NCBI RefSeq assembly: GCF_003448965.1
Contig: NZ_QRGC01000036.1
Span: 1-43,982 of the forward strand
DNA length: 43,982 nucleotides
DNA from: Oceanicella sp. SM1341
GTDB lineage: Bacteria > Pseudomonadota > Alphaproteobacteria > Rhodobacterales > Rhodobacteraceae
Direction of reading: 5' to 3'
Shown here: positions 33,879-41,751 of the stretch, piece after piece
How positions within the stretch are numbered: position 1 is the first letter of the stretch
Layout: the number at the start of each line of letters is the position of its first letter
Program-made: the position numbers and the translations under genes
The notes under the pieces: model-generated
Database searches by the model: none
What the model saw: only the letters and a program-made list of their open reading frames with translations
Told to the model about the DNA's origin: nothing

Positions 33879-34805
33879 CTATGCCGCCAATTCGTATTGC
33901 AGAACGCGGTTGCCAATGGACTGAACTGTATCGAGCGCAAGGAGGCGCAATTCTTCTTGATCGGCCTGCTGTTCAAGGTCTTCCAGCGCCTCGCTGATGT
34001 TGGCTTGCTGTTGGTCAGAAACTTGCGGGTCATCCTTCGGCGGGCGATGCAGGATCATCTCATGTGCTCTAGCCAAGATTTTGTGCGGCTCCCGATCTCG
34101 CTCGACCTTGAGGTCCCATAGACGCCGCTTGATCAGATGCACCGAGCTCGTGATGGCGCCAGCTTTCAGTGTCCCGAAATTGGCGACCAGCCTAGGTCCC
34201 GCAAAATCAACAACGACGCGGTGGCTTCCACCCTTGGAGCGCCGGGTACGCGCTTCTCTGATGTCAGTGCTGAAATACTCGCCGAAGCCTTCGCGTTGGG
34301 ATTTGACGAAATCGCATACCAAGAAGGGAAGTCGGTCTCCTGCCCGTTGGCCATCGGCATCACCTACCGCCAACATAGTCGAGGACTGCACATCATGGCT
34401 GGTGCGAGGTGAATACAAAGACGAAAGCGCAGCCATCCAGCTTTGGGTCAAAGCTTCTTAGCTTGTTCCTTCTGCCTCCCGACACCTTCCAATTGTAACA
34501 CCGGAAACCGGAGGGTCAGGGGAGAACAGCGCCTCAATCGACCGTTCCGCTAGGTCCTCACGCAAGCACATGCCAGCCAAGGTAATTGCGTTGACGATGG
34601 TAGGCGCGTTTTCGCCATAGAAGCATGTCAGCTTTTCATGGCTGTTAGCAAGTTCGACGTGAAATCCAGTGGCATTCGCTGCAGCAACGCCAATAACAAA
34701 TCTCTCATCAGATCCTGAAATTGGCTCTAGCAGGATCGGTGCCCAATGAGCGCGGACGCTCTCCTTCAGTGATGGGAAGCGGCTGGTGTCCAGTCTAAGG
34801 GTCAT
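33879..34805 (-). pseudogene. HipA-kinase partner gene, one frame split by a single in-frame TAA
   Basis: Two open stretches share one reading frame: 34805 to 34461 (115 aa) and 34457 to 33879 (about 192 aa, with a TTG at 34451). Only TAA 34458-34460 separates them. Read through, the product would be about 308 aa. The N-part ends SGVTIGRCREAEGTS and the C-part begins EALTQSWMAALSSLYSP, which reads as a natural continuation. The C-part has a basic/Arg-rich core and a Glu/Gln-rich helical end (EALEDLEQQADQEEL). No family is recognised. The first ATG overlaps the kinase stop (ATGA), so it belongs to the kinase operon. Options are a recent nonsense mutation, a sequencing error, or two separate proteins with restart at TTG or the ATG at 34436. 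Confidence 0.7.
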
Positions 34806-35599
34806 AACATCACCGGCACATTAAGCGCTTTGCTGGCATGGAAAGTGACCTGAGCGCTGCGCTGCGTCAGGAACTGCTTCAGCGCGTCGACATAATCCAT
34901 CGGCATCAGATCCACCACGCGGCTGGAGTTAGTGGGTTCCTCGGCATCAAACCCTGCCAGCGCAGCCTCGACCGCTTGCGCTTCTGTACGTCGTGTATCC
35001 TTTTGATCTGCACTCAGGAAAGGAGTCATCCACTCGGATAGCCGACTGGCAAACTCTTTGGCAGGGTCGAGATCGGATGGCCCCCACGTCGGTCCAGTGA
35101 AGCAATGGCCGTGATCAATCAGCCATGTATCCCCGACGCTACCGAAAAGAAGATTGCCGCAATGTCGGTCAATGTTGGCAATCCACGCGTCGAATGCATA
35201 CAGTTTGCCCAAGTCTGGCCATTTCGAGACTTGGTCGATGATGGCACGTTGACCTATAGATGTAGACGCGCGAAGCCGAAATGTGACGTTCGGTACCTTC
35301 ACATCGGTGCTGACGAAAACCAAACGGGAACCATCGGGCAATGTTGGTGCCTTGTTCACGCTCAGTATGTCCGGACGGACCAACCCAAGGAAACTGTCGG
35401 GGATGGGTAGGCCAAGCCAACGGGCCAGGCAGAAGGCGAGTAACTCGTTGCAGAGCTGGATCAGATCGAGATCCTTGATTATTGCCTGCCTTATCTGACC
35501 GCCATGAAGCAAGACCTGCCCACGATACGTCTCGTTGACGTTGCCGTCCGTGAAGCCTTCCGCCCCAAGCAACACTGTTGCGAAGTTGATTTCCGCCAT
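34802..35599 (-). CDS. HipA-like protein kinase (HipA_2-type)
   Basis: A 265-aa protein with a minimal HipA-family kinase fold. There is a candidate ATP-binding lysine in QAIIKDLD (Lys42), catalytic loop NIDRHCGNLLF with Asp144 and Asn149, and a metal-binding DHG in WLIDHGHCF (Asp162). It is shorter than HipA (about 440 aa) and lacks the N-subdomain. HipA kinases phosphorylate proteins such as GltX and are toxins or defence effectors; the substrate here is unknown. No HipB-type antitoxin adjoins it, and the downstream gene overlaps by 4 bases, making it the likely functional partner. The stretch is visibly more AT-rich than the backbone, consistent with transfer. Confidence 0.82.
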   Translation of the reverse strand: MAEINFATVLLGAEGFTDGNVNETYRGQVLLHGGQIRQAIIKDLDLIQLCNELLAFCLARWLGLPIPDSFLGLVRPDILSVNKAPTLPDGSRLVFVSTDVKVPNVTFRLRASTSIGQRAIIDQVSKWPDLGKLYAFDAWIANIDRHCGNLLFGSVGDTWLIDHGHCFTGPTWGPSDLDPAKEFASRLSEWMTPFLSADQKDTRRTEAQAVEAALAGFDAEEPTNSSRVVDLMPMDYVDALKQFLTQRSAQVTFHASKALNVPVML

Positions 35600-35738
35600 G
35601 CCGCCCCAGCGCGATAGGTTGATTTTGTCGCTAAGTATGCATGTAAACCGCTAAAACCCAAGGCGGGCAACTAAAAACGGATTTGCGCGACCCGGGCCTA
35701 GCTGCCTGCGACATTGCCACGATGCGTGCGGAGGCAGT

Positions 35739-36665
35739 CTAATCCGCTGTAAGGAAAATAGGTCGCGGCGCGGCTAGCGTCTTAATCACATGGATGAGAA
35801 CAAAGACTTGGTGGGTCTGTGTGAAGGACTCAGCGACGCACTCATGGCGGTCGCCGTTCCGGTCCAGCAGGACAAGGGACTTTTGCCCGGAAGACCTTTG
35901 GCCGTTGATCGGTATCAGTGCGCCGATATCGTCGTCGGGCGTGTAGAAAGGCTTCCAGTCGTGATCGCCGAAAATTGTTGTGAAGCTGTCAGATTGAACA
36001 GGACGTCGCAGGGTGGCGCGGAAGCCATCGCCCTCAACGAATTCGGGCATGTTCAGCACCACGACTGCGCAAGCGCGATGATTTTTGGATACGTACTGTC
36101 GCACGCACGCATAAATCGACGCGTCGAACTTCTTCGATAGCTTGACAGGCGTCCAGATACTGAACTTTTCGCCCTCGGCTATGTCGCTAAAGCTGTCGAG
36201 TTGGAATAGGACTTCGGCAGCGAAGACGTTGGCTTCACGATCAAAAAGCTCAGCCGCATCAGGCTCCAGAGCATTCTCACAATCCTCGACCAAAGCATAC
36301 ATCGAACGTTGCCATGGCATGAAGCCGTGTCCGGACTCGTGCAGTCGCACGAAGCGCTTTTTCACCGCCATCATTGTTTGATCTAGGAAGAGCAGACCAG
36401 CGCTGGCGTGAAACAGACCCATCACTTTGCCCAAAGCCCGCTTGAGGGCACCGCCCGCCTGCTCAGTACTTGACCGAAGCTTGTCGATGAAACTGGGGTT
36501 AAGGACGTCTTCCTTGACCTCTTCAACCTTCGCAACGGTCATGATCGCCTCAACTGGCGTCGGGAAGACCCCGAGCGCGCCCGCTTCTCGCAGCGCGCGC
36601 TCGGCCTCAGCGCGAACGCGGGCGAGCTGACTTGGGGTTAAGCTACAGTCGTCCGGTCGCCGCAT
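35739..36665 (-). CDS. ImmA/IrrE-type metallopeptidase (CapP-like)
   Basis: A 308-aa protein with an intact zinc-peptidase motif HESGH at 109-113 (FVRLHESGHGFMPW) and a downstream ELFDREANVFAAEVLF helix supplying the third ligand (Glu near 143-150). The C-terminal 130 residues form an uncharacterised, possibly sensor, domain. ImmA/IrrE and CapP enzymes cleave a partner XRE repressor to induce genes after DNA damage or infection. The XRE gene ends 2 bp before this start on the same strand (TGA-TC-ATG), so the two form a tight pair, divergent from the ubiquitin-like operon. No transmembrane segment is seen. Confidence 0.9.
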   Translation of the reverse strand: MRRPDDCSLTPSQLARVRAEAERALREAGALGVFPTPVEAIMTVAKVEEVKEDVLNPSFIDKLRSSTEQAGGALKRALGKVMGLFHASAGLLFLDQTMMAVKKRFVRLHESGHGFMPWQRSMYALVEDCENALEPDAAELFDREANVFAAEVLFQLDSFSDIAEGEKFSIWTPVKLSKKFDASIYACVRQYVSKNHRACAVVVLNMPEFVEGDGFRATLRRPVQSDSFTTIFGDHDWKPFYTPDDDIGALIPINGQRSSGQKSLVLLDRNGDRHECVAESFTQTHQVFVLIHVIKTLAAPRPIFLTAD

Positions 36666-36667
36666 GA

Positions 36668-37048
36668 TCAGCCCTTCTTGGTGCGTAGGTATGCGAGGTA
36701 GTCCAAGAGGGCGGCTTCCTCATCGGCCGTTAGATTATCTACCGCGAACGTTGCGGCACGCCCATGCTTGACGTCGGCAGGGCGTTGGGCCGATGGCACG
36801 ATATAGCCTGCTCGCTCCATCAGCGTCTCGTAAGGGACCGCCAAGACTGTGGAGAGGGCGTATAGAATGTGCGGAGAGGGTTTGGTGATTTTTCCGCTCT
36901 CCAATTGGCTTAAGTAGGCATTCGAAATCTCCTTGCCGGTCGCCTCCTCGACATCGCGTTGCGACATCTGAAGATCGGTACGGGCCTTTCTTATGATCTG
37001 GCCGAGGTTGGTTGGCCGGACGGTTTGGTCAGTTTCACCATCGTTCAT
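36668..37048 (-). CDS. XRE-family repressor (CapH-like)
   Basis: A 126-aa protein with an N-terminal Cro/C1 helix-turn-helix (about 14-72: LGQIIRKARTDLQMSQRDVEEATG, ISNAYLSQLESGKITKPSPHILYALSTVL) and a C-terminal linker/helix (NLTADEEAALLDYLAYLRTKKG) that could hold the cleavage and dimerisation site. The start has a strong GGAGGAG 6 bases upstream. It is paired with the metallopeptidase downstream and lies 155 bp from the start of the divergent Ubl-E2 gene. By analogy with CapH-CapP, it should repress both directions until it is cleaved. Confidence 0.9.
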   Translation of the reverse strand: MNDGETDQTVRPTNLGQIIRKARTDLQMSQRDVEEATGKEISNAYLSQLESGKITKPSPHILYALSTVLAVPYETLMERAGYIVPSAQRPADVKHGRAATFAVDNLTADEEAALLDYLAYLRTKKG

Positions 37049-37089
37049 GCGGGCTCCTCCGCGATCTGGACACGGATTCCGATGTATAG

Positions 37090-37141
37090 GTTATCGGCCA
37101 CGTCGATAAGTTCGTCAAGCGAGCAAAGTGGGTGCTTGACA
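37090..37141. promoter_or_regulatory. Divergent promoter region with a palindrome in the XRE promoter
   Basis: For the XRE gene (minus strand): TTGACG (-35, 37118-37113), a 17-bp spacer, and GATAAC (-10, 37095-37090). The palindrome TTATCGGCCACGTCGATAA (37091-37109, 6-bp arms) covers the -10 and most of the spacer and is the likely repressor site. For the Ubl-E2 gene (plus strand): a perfect TTGACA at 37136-37141 with only a weak -10 about 17-18 bp downstream (CATTTT/ATTTTA at 37159-37165), as expected for a regulated promoter. Confidence 0.65.
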
Positions 37142-37203
37142 GAGTTAGCATGCATTCCCATTTTAGCTGTATCGGCGATTGGCCGGAAAAGCTGGAGTGT
37201 GAA

Positions 37204-38313
37204 ATGACTGAGTTGAGTGAAGACGCCGCGGATCGCGATAAGCGCCGCCGCATCGAAGTTGCGGATGAGACCTTGACCTACCGAAACGTACTGATCGACG
37301 ACCTGACGCCGACCGGCGCCCAGCTGGCCGCTGCAGCTGGCTTCAAGCCGAAGCAGCACGCCGTTGTGCTGCAGGTGCTTGCGAACGGCGAGCTTGAGGA
37401 TGTTCGTCCGAGCGAGACCGTGGACCTGAAACGTACCGAAGGCCGGTTCGTGATCGTCGAGACTGATCGCGACTACTTCATCACGATCGACGGTCAGCGC
37501 TTCCAGTGGCCTTGCCGGATCGTCTCGGGCGCCATCGTTCGCCAGCTCGGGCAGCTGCCCGCAGGCGTCGCGGTCTACCTCGAGCAGGTTGATGCACCCG
37601 ATCGCGAGATAGGTGATCAGGACCTGGTCGATCTGGACGGGTGCGGGGTCGAGGCTTTCGTAGGCCGGAAGCCGTCCTGGAAGCTTAACATTCAGGGTGT
37701 GACCATCGTGTCCAACACGCCGACCATCGTCGTGAGCGACGCGATGATCAAGGCCGGCTTCGATGTCGCCCAAAGCTGGCACATCTTCTTGAAGGTCGCT
37801 GGTCAGGCGAAGCGCGAAGTCGTCTTGACCGACGTTGTGGATCTGCGCACCCCGGGCATCGAGAAGATCCGGCTGACACCGAAGGAAGTTAACAATGGCG
37901 AGGCGCCTCTGGCGCCTCGCCGGGACTTCGACGTGCTGGAGGTGGATGAAGTCTATCTCGATTGCACCGGCTATAAGTGGGAGACAGTGAATGACGGGGG
38001 GAGGCGTTGGCTGGTCATCCACCACTATCCCGTTCCGGCCGGATTCAGCGCTACTCAGACGCGCCTCGCCCTTGAGATCCCGCCGACTTACCCGGCAGCC
38101 CAGATCGATATGTTTTACACCTATCCGCCGCTTGCGCTCGTGTCGGGCCGCGCGATCGATTGCACTCACATTCCGGCGACGATTCTGGGTGTTCCCTACA
38201 ATGGCTGGTCGCGCCATCGTGGGCCGGGTTCGGAGTGGAATCCTTCGTCCGACAATGTCGTCACGCATCTGGCGCTCGTCGAGTCGGCGCTCTGCAAGGA
38301 GGTCGGGGAATGA
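37204..38313 (+). CDS. Triple ubiquitin-like domain protein fused to an E2-like domain
   Basis: A 369-aa protein from the ATG at 37204 (GGAG 6 bases upstream; an in-frame TTG at 37132 lies inside the promoter). Three tandem multiubiquitin-type domains are visible at about 22-88, 90-157 and 158-228, each closing with a VDL...G motif (73-80, 142-148, 212-218). Residues 240-369 match the prokaryotic E2 family E: WLVIHHYPVPAGF, LEIPPTYPAAQIDMFY, NGWSRHRGPGSEWNP and THLALVESAL. The candidate catalytic Cys is Cys320 (IDCTHI), in the position after the YPP segment where E2 enzymes place it, with His338 downstream. It is the first gene of an operon with JAB-E1 and DUF6527, coupled by ATGA. Related bacterial systems conjugate a Ubl to proteins, including phage parts. 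Confidence 0.87.
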   Translation: MTELSEDAADRDKRRRIEVADETLTYRNVLIDDLTPTGAQLAAAAGFKPKQHAVVLQVLANGELEDVRPSETVDLKRTEGRFVIVETDRDYFITIDGQRFQWPCRIVSGAIVRQLGQLPAGVAVYLEQVDAPDREIGDQDLVDLDGCGVEAFVGRKPSWKLNIQGVTIVSNTPTIVVSDAMIKAGFDVAQSWHIFLKVAGQAKREVVLTDVVDLRTPGIEKIRLTPKEVNNGEAPLAPRRDFDVLEVDEVYLDCTGYKWETVNDGGRRWLVIHHYPVPAGFSATQTRLALEIPPTYPAAQIDMFYTYPPLALVSGRAIDCTHIPATILGVPYNGWSRHRGPGSEWNPSSDNVVTHLALVESALCKEVGE

Positions 38314-39704
38314 TGCCGACCTGGACGCTCAGCTTCGCCGGAGCGACGCGTGATTGTGTCCGTCGGCATCTCTTCCCTGGCGATGGCTGTGAAGCTGCGG
38401 CAATTCTTGTCTGTGCCCGCGTGCCGGGCCCTCGTCAGCGCCTGCTCGTCCGCAAAGCAGTCCTCGTGCCTTATGAGGACTGCGCGCTGCGTGAACCCGA
38501 CCGCATCGTTTGGCCTGGTCTTTGGATCGAAGAGGCGATCGATCTGGCCGAGGCGGAGAATCTGTCCCTCATCTTGATCCATTCCCATCCTGGCGGCCTG
38601 TTCGACTTCTCCGAAGCTGACGACCAAAGCGACGCTCGGGTGATGCCTGGCCTGTTTGAGGCCCTCGGCTCGCTTCACGGTTCCGCCATCATGATTCCGG
38701 ATGGGCGGGTGCGCGGACGCCTGTACGCCCAGGACGGAACGTGCTGGCCAATCAATCTCGTGTCAGTGATCGGTGATGACATCGACCTAATCTGGACTGG
38801 CGAACATCCACCATCCAAATTCGCTGATCGGCCCGTCGCATTCACAAGCGGTATGACCCGTGAACTGGGGCGCCTGCGTGCTGTGGTGATCGGGGTGTCG
38901 GGCACTGGCTCGATCATAGGTGAGCAAGCCGCCCGTCTGGGCTTCGGCAGAGTTGACCTGATCGATTTCGACCGCATCGAACCCCACAATTTGAATCGAA
39001 TTTTGAACGCCACCCGGGCTGATGCCGAGGAGCGTCGGCTCAAGGTCGAAATGTTCGCTTCCGCCGTCGCAAGTTATCGCGGCGAAGGTGTCGCGATGGC
39101 CATACCGGCATCCATCACGAGCCGGGAGGCGGTGCTGTCGGCCAGTCAGGCCGATGTGCTGTTCTGCTGCGTTGATACGCTTGAAGCTCGCCAGATGGCC
39201 GACTTCATCGCCCAAGCGTTCTTGCTTCCACTCTTCGATATGGGCGTGGTGATCCCACTCCGCAAAGCTACACGAGGAATGGCGATCGCAGATGTATGCG
39301 GTCGTGTGGATTACGTTCAGCCAGGCGGTTCCACGCTACGTGATCGTGAAGTGTACTCACCCACCAGCTTACGCGCTGAGTACCTGCGCCACACTGCTCC
39401 TGGTGCGCACCAACACGAACTCGAAGCGGGTTACATCAAAGGCATGATCGAAGAGGCCCCGTCAGTGATTACGCTTAATATGCGGGTCGCGACGGCAGCG
39501 ATGAATGAGTTCATTGCGCGCGCTTATCCTTTCCGCTTGGACCCCAACGGTAATTATGCCCGCACACAGTTCAGCTTGGCTGCGGGTGAAGAAGAGTTCA
39601 CTGCGGAAGCAGCATTTCCCAGATCTAATCTTGACCTCTTCGCGCGCGGTAATATGGAGCCGCTGCTTGGCCTTCCAATACTTAAGCCGCGGAGGGCGGA
39701 TTGA
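38310..39704 (+). CDS. JAB deubiquitinase-E1 (ThiF) fusion protein
   Basis: A 464-aa protein with GGAGG upstream; its start overlaps the Ubl-E2 stop. The N-terminal JAB/MPN metalloprotease domain (about 1-150) has Glu28 and a full JAMM motif: His91, His93, Ser101, Asp104 in HSHPGGLFDFSEAD. The C-terminal E1/ThiF adenylation domain (about 180-455) has the nucleotide loop GVSGTGSIIG (195-204), ribose-binding DFD (219-221), Arg230 in HNLNR and CCVDTLEAR (286-294). The segment where many ThiF/MoeB proteins carry CxxC reads PGGSTLRDREVYSP without Cys, so the transfer cysteine, if there is one, may be Cys286, Cys287 or Cys330. Processing and activation are thus in one chain, matching the fused Ubl-E2 upstream. 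Confidence 0.9.
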   Translation: MMPTWTLSFAGATRDCVRRHLFPGDGCEAAAILVCARVPGPRQRLLVRKAVLVPYEDCALREPDRIVWPGLWIEEAIDLAEAENLSLILIHSHPGGLFDFSEADDQSDARVMPGLFEALGSLHGSAIMIPDGRVRGRLYAQDGTCWPINLVSVIGDDIDLIWTGEHPPSKFADRPVAFTSGMTRELGRLRAVVIGVSGTGSIIGEQAARLGFGRVDLIDFDRIEPHNLNRILNATRADAEERRLKVEMFASAVASYRGEGVAMAIPASITSREAVLSASQADVLFCCVDTLEARQMADFIAQAFLLPLFDMGVVIPLRKATRGMAIADVCGRVDYVQPGGSTLRDREVYSPTSLRAEYLRHTAPGAHQHELEAGYIKGMIEEAPSVITLNMRVATAAMNEFIARAYPFRLDPNGNYARTQFSLAAGEEEFTAEAAFPRSNLDLFARGNMEPLLGLPILKPRRAD

Positions 39705-40039
39705 TGATGGACATTCGGAAGTGGTGGCGCGACGTTTGGGCACGGTTCGGACCCGCACGGCGATTGATCATAATTGAAGGGGACAGTCTGCCTCAGTCCA
39801 TGCCGCGTCGTGATCTCGTGCTGGCGCGCGAAGACGGTGAAGACTGGTGTGTCGGCATGCGCTGCCCTTGTGGTTGCGGTGACATCATCGAACTCCTAAT
39901 CATCGCTGAGGCTAAGCCTCGCTGGGACGTTAGACTTGACCGAGAGAACAGGCCGACATTGTCACCCTCCGTGTGGCGCAAGACTGGATGCCGGTCGCAC
40001 TTTTGGATGCGGCGAGGTCGGGTTCAGTGGTGCGATTAG
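39704..40039 (+). CDS. DUF6527 family protein, third gene of the Ubl operon
   Basis: A 111-aa protein whose ATG overlaps the JAB-E1 stop by one base (TGATG), with GGAGGG upstream. The N-terminus is basic and aromatic (RKWWRDVWARFG). The core has MRCPCGCGDIIEL (Cys54, Cys56, Cys58), PTLSPSVW and TGCRSHFWMRRGRVQWC (Cys96, His99, Cys110). This is the DUF6527 pattern and looks zinc-binding. The family is often seen beside bacterial Ubl/E2/E1-JAB genes. A substrate-recruiting (E3-like) or structural role is possible but is inference. Confidence 0.85.
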   Translation: MMDIRKWWRDVWARFGPARRLIIIEGDSLPQSMPRRDLVLAREDGEDWCVGMRCPCGCGDIIELLIIAEAKPRWDVRLDRENRPTLSPSVWRKTGCRSHFWMRRGRVQWCD

Positions 40040-40192
40040 CCACGCCAGAGTTCGCTTCTATTAGGGTGCAGGCGCCGCGAGCTGCAACTGTGTCCCAAAT
40101 ACGGAGCATCGCGCGGACGAATTTCTGCGCCACCCGTCGAACGACAGTGTCCGGGCGCGCCGCGCAGCATTCAGTTCGCCGCATCCATCTCG

Positions 40193-40840
40193 TTAGATTG
40201 GGCTGAGCAGCGATGCGAAGTAGTCAAAATCATCCGCCGCCCTCTCTAGCATCGAGCGATGCTGTAGGCTCAGGTACTCCGCAAAGGCTCGGGCTTGGCA
40301 GTTGACTTGTTTTTCGGGGTTGAACTCAACGTCCGTGAAGGCCCCATAAGGCACCTTCCTGCGGATCCAGTCACTGTGCGCCACCAAGGACCGAATATAC
40401 AGCCAGTCATAGAATGCGTTCTTGGGTGACAGCGGGAAGTCCCGATCGAGCAGGTGAAACCGGATGAGATCGCCTTGGGCATTCTCGCGTATGAACCGCT
40501 TGGCCTCTCGCGGCGCGAAGCTCATTATCTCCGTAAATGGGCCGGATTCCCTGAACACCTTCGCCCCCTGATACACGCTCTCAAGCGGCAGCATCTGCCC
40601 ACCTATGTCGATTTTCAGGCTGAATGCGCTGAGCTTCCGGCCTAGTTCCTCGTCGGACTTTGAAGATATTTCCAAGAGGCCGTCTATGCCCGCCCGGTAG
40701 GCAGCATCGTGCAGCGCCCGGACGTTCTTTTTCTTCTGGACTTCTGCAAACCCAGATGACCAGGGGAAGTCAAAACTCCGCTCTCTAACCAGAAGCGGGC
40801 CGTCCTCGGTTGGCAGGAACACGGGGCGCGTAGCCATCAA
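40193..40840 (-). CDS. DarT1-associated NADAR antitoxin
   Basis: A 215-aa protein closely matching the NADAR partner of DarT1: N-terminal RPVFLPTEDGPLLV, KKKNVRALHDAA, LEISSKSDEELGRKLSAFSLKI, then ESVYQGAKVF (87-96), KNAFYDWLYIRSLV (140-153), FTDVEFNPEK (168-177) and NCQARAFAEYL (180-190). NADAR enzymes remove ADP-ribose from guanosine in DNA and so reverse DarT1 damage. The start overlaps the DarT1-like stop by 4 bases (ATGA), with toxin first and antitoxin second. It is convergent with the ubiquitin-like operon across 153 bp that hold no clear terminator. Confidence 0.88.
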   Translation of the reverse strand: MMATRPVFLPTEDGPLLVRERSFDFPWSSGFAEVQKKKNVRALHDAAYRAGIDGLLEISSKSDEELGRKLSAFSLKIDIGGQMLPLESVYQGAKVFRESGPFTEIMSFAPREAKRFIRENAQGDLIRFHLLDRDFPLSPKNAFYDWLYIRSLVAHSDWIRRKVPYGAFTDVEFNPEKQVNCQARAFAEYLSLQHRSMLERAADDFDYFASLLSPI

Positions 40841-41400
40841 AACACCTTGGGAATGAGACTAACAGGAACGTGGTTTGGGATTAAAAGCTCCATCTTCTCC
40901 GCTTCTCTCAGTCGGCTGTTGATTTCCGGGTTCCGCCAATCCGTCTGCGTGTAAAGAACCTCCAGGTCCATGTACTGGATAGCGTCCGCAAGATCACGGA
41001 TTTGAACATCGTTCTTGTTCGCTACGCCAAATGCCACCCTGACGCCGGGGAGTCTGAGTACTTCCGTACTGATCCCTAGGTATCGGGGATTGGGTAGCCG
41101 ACCATCTCGATTTGCTAGGAACTTCATGGGGTGGTTCCGGGTGAAACACAGGCTGACGTAGTCGGGGATTCCTCGATGATCATCCAGACTGTGGCTTAGC
41201 TCGTTCCCTCCTGTGGCCGCAGGCCACCACCCGCCGGCGCGCATTCGGTTCTTTGAAAGCAGACCGTGCTTTCCGATTGACTTGAAATTCGCCTCGTCTG
41301 TGAAGTGGTAGACATAACGATGATGGGTACTGGCATTGATGTACTTCACCAATTGGTCGATTGTCACTTGTTCCCCCGGCCGTTCTGTCTCCTTCAGCAT
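40837..41400 (-). CDS. darT1: DarT1-type DNA ADP-ribosyltransferase toxin
   Basis: A 187-aa protein of the DarT (DUF4433) fold: NAD-binding YHFTDEANFKSIGKHGLLSKN (His32), SLCFTRNHPM (84-92) and the C-terminal catalytic Glu in EKMELLIPNHVPVSLI (Glu171). DarT enzymes attach ADP-ribose to bases in single-stranded DNA, blocking replication of the cell or of phage. The NADAR antitoxin downstream places it in the guanosine-modifying DarT1 group. The start is the ATG at 41400; a GTG at 41364 preceded by GGGGGA is an alternative that would remove 12 residues with no fold contribution. It is a complete, translationally coupled pair. Confidence 0.87.
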   Translation of the reverse strand: MLKETERPGEQVTIDQLVKYINASTHHRYVYHFTDEANFKSIGKHGLLSKNRMRAGGWWPAATGGNELSHSLDDHRGIPDYVSLCFTRNHPMKFLANRDGRLPNPRYLGISTEVLRLPGVRVAFGVANKNDVQIRDLADAIQYMDLEVLYTQTDWRNPEINSRLREAEKMELLIPNHVPVSLIPKVF

Positions 41401-41751
41401 ATGGGATTCCGGTGCCGCAGATCAAACCAAAACCCCCTCCCAGCCGCCGCCGACCGATGGCACAGCAGCTTCCGCCGGTGCTCAGACCGCTGTGCTCCGC
41501 TTTCTTAAGATAATGGATGCTCAGAAGTTTGAGGAATGTGGATTGAACCTGCGAACTTGAGTGTCTGCTTTGCCCTCATCTCTACCATCTTGGCCGGGTC
41601 TTTGCTACGGCGCATGACAAATGGCCGCTTTCAGGAATGCGGCAGTGCAGCATTTGTCTGCGGCGACCAGCGGCTATGGGCCGGAGGTGAAAGAGCGCAG
41701 CGCGGATCACGCACGACCGCCTGTCGCGCTTCCGCAAGCCGCCTTCGAACC
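41401..41751. other. 350-bp gap with no supported gene
   Basis: Short open frames on both strands lack starts and signatures. The segment must contain the promoter of the DarT1 operon. It looks like degraded sequence of mixed origin. Confidence 0.35.

Noticed and set aside
37045-38268. 407-codon minus-strand frame opposite the Ubl-E2 gene
   Set aside because: Low-complexity Arg/Asp-rich sequence without a family; it would destroy the divergent promoter layout.
16729-41658. 14-nt match (CAGTGCAGCATTTG) between about 16730 and about 41645
   Set aside because: Flanking sequence does not align, so I treat it as chance rather than a repeat or att site.
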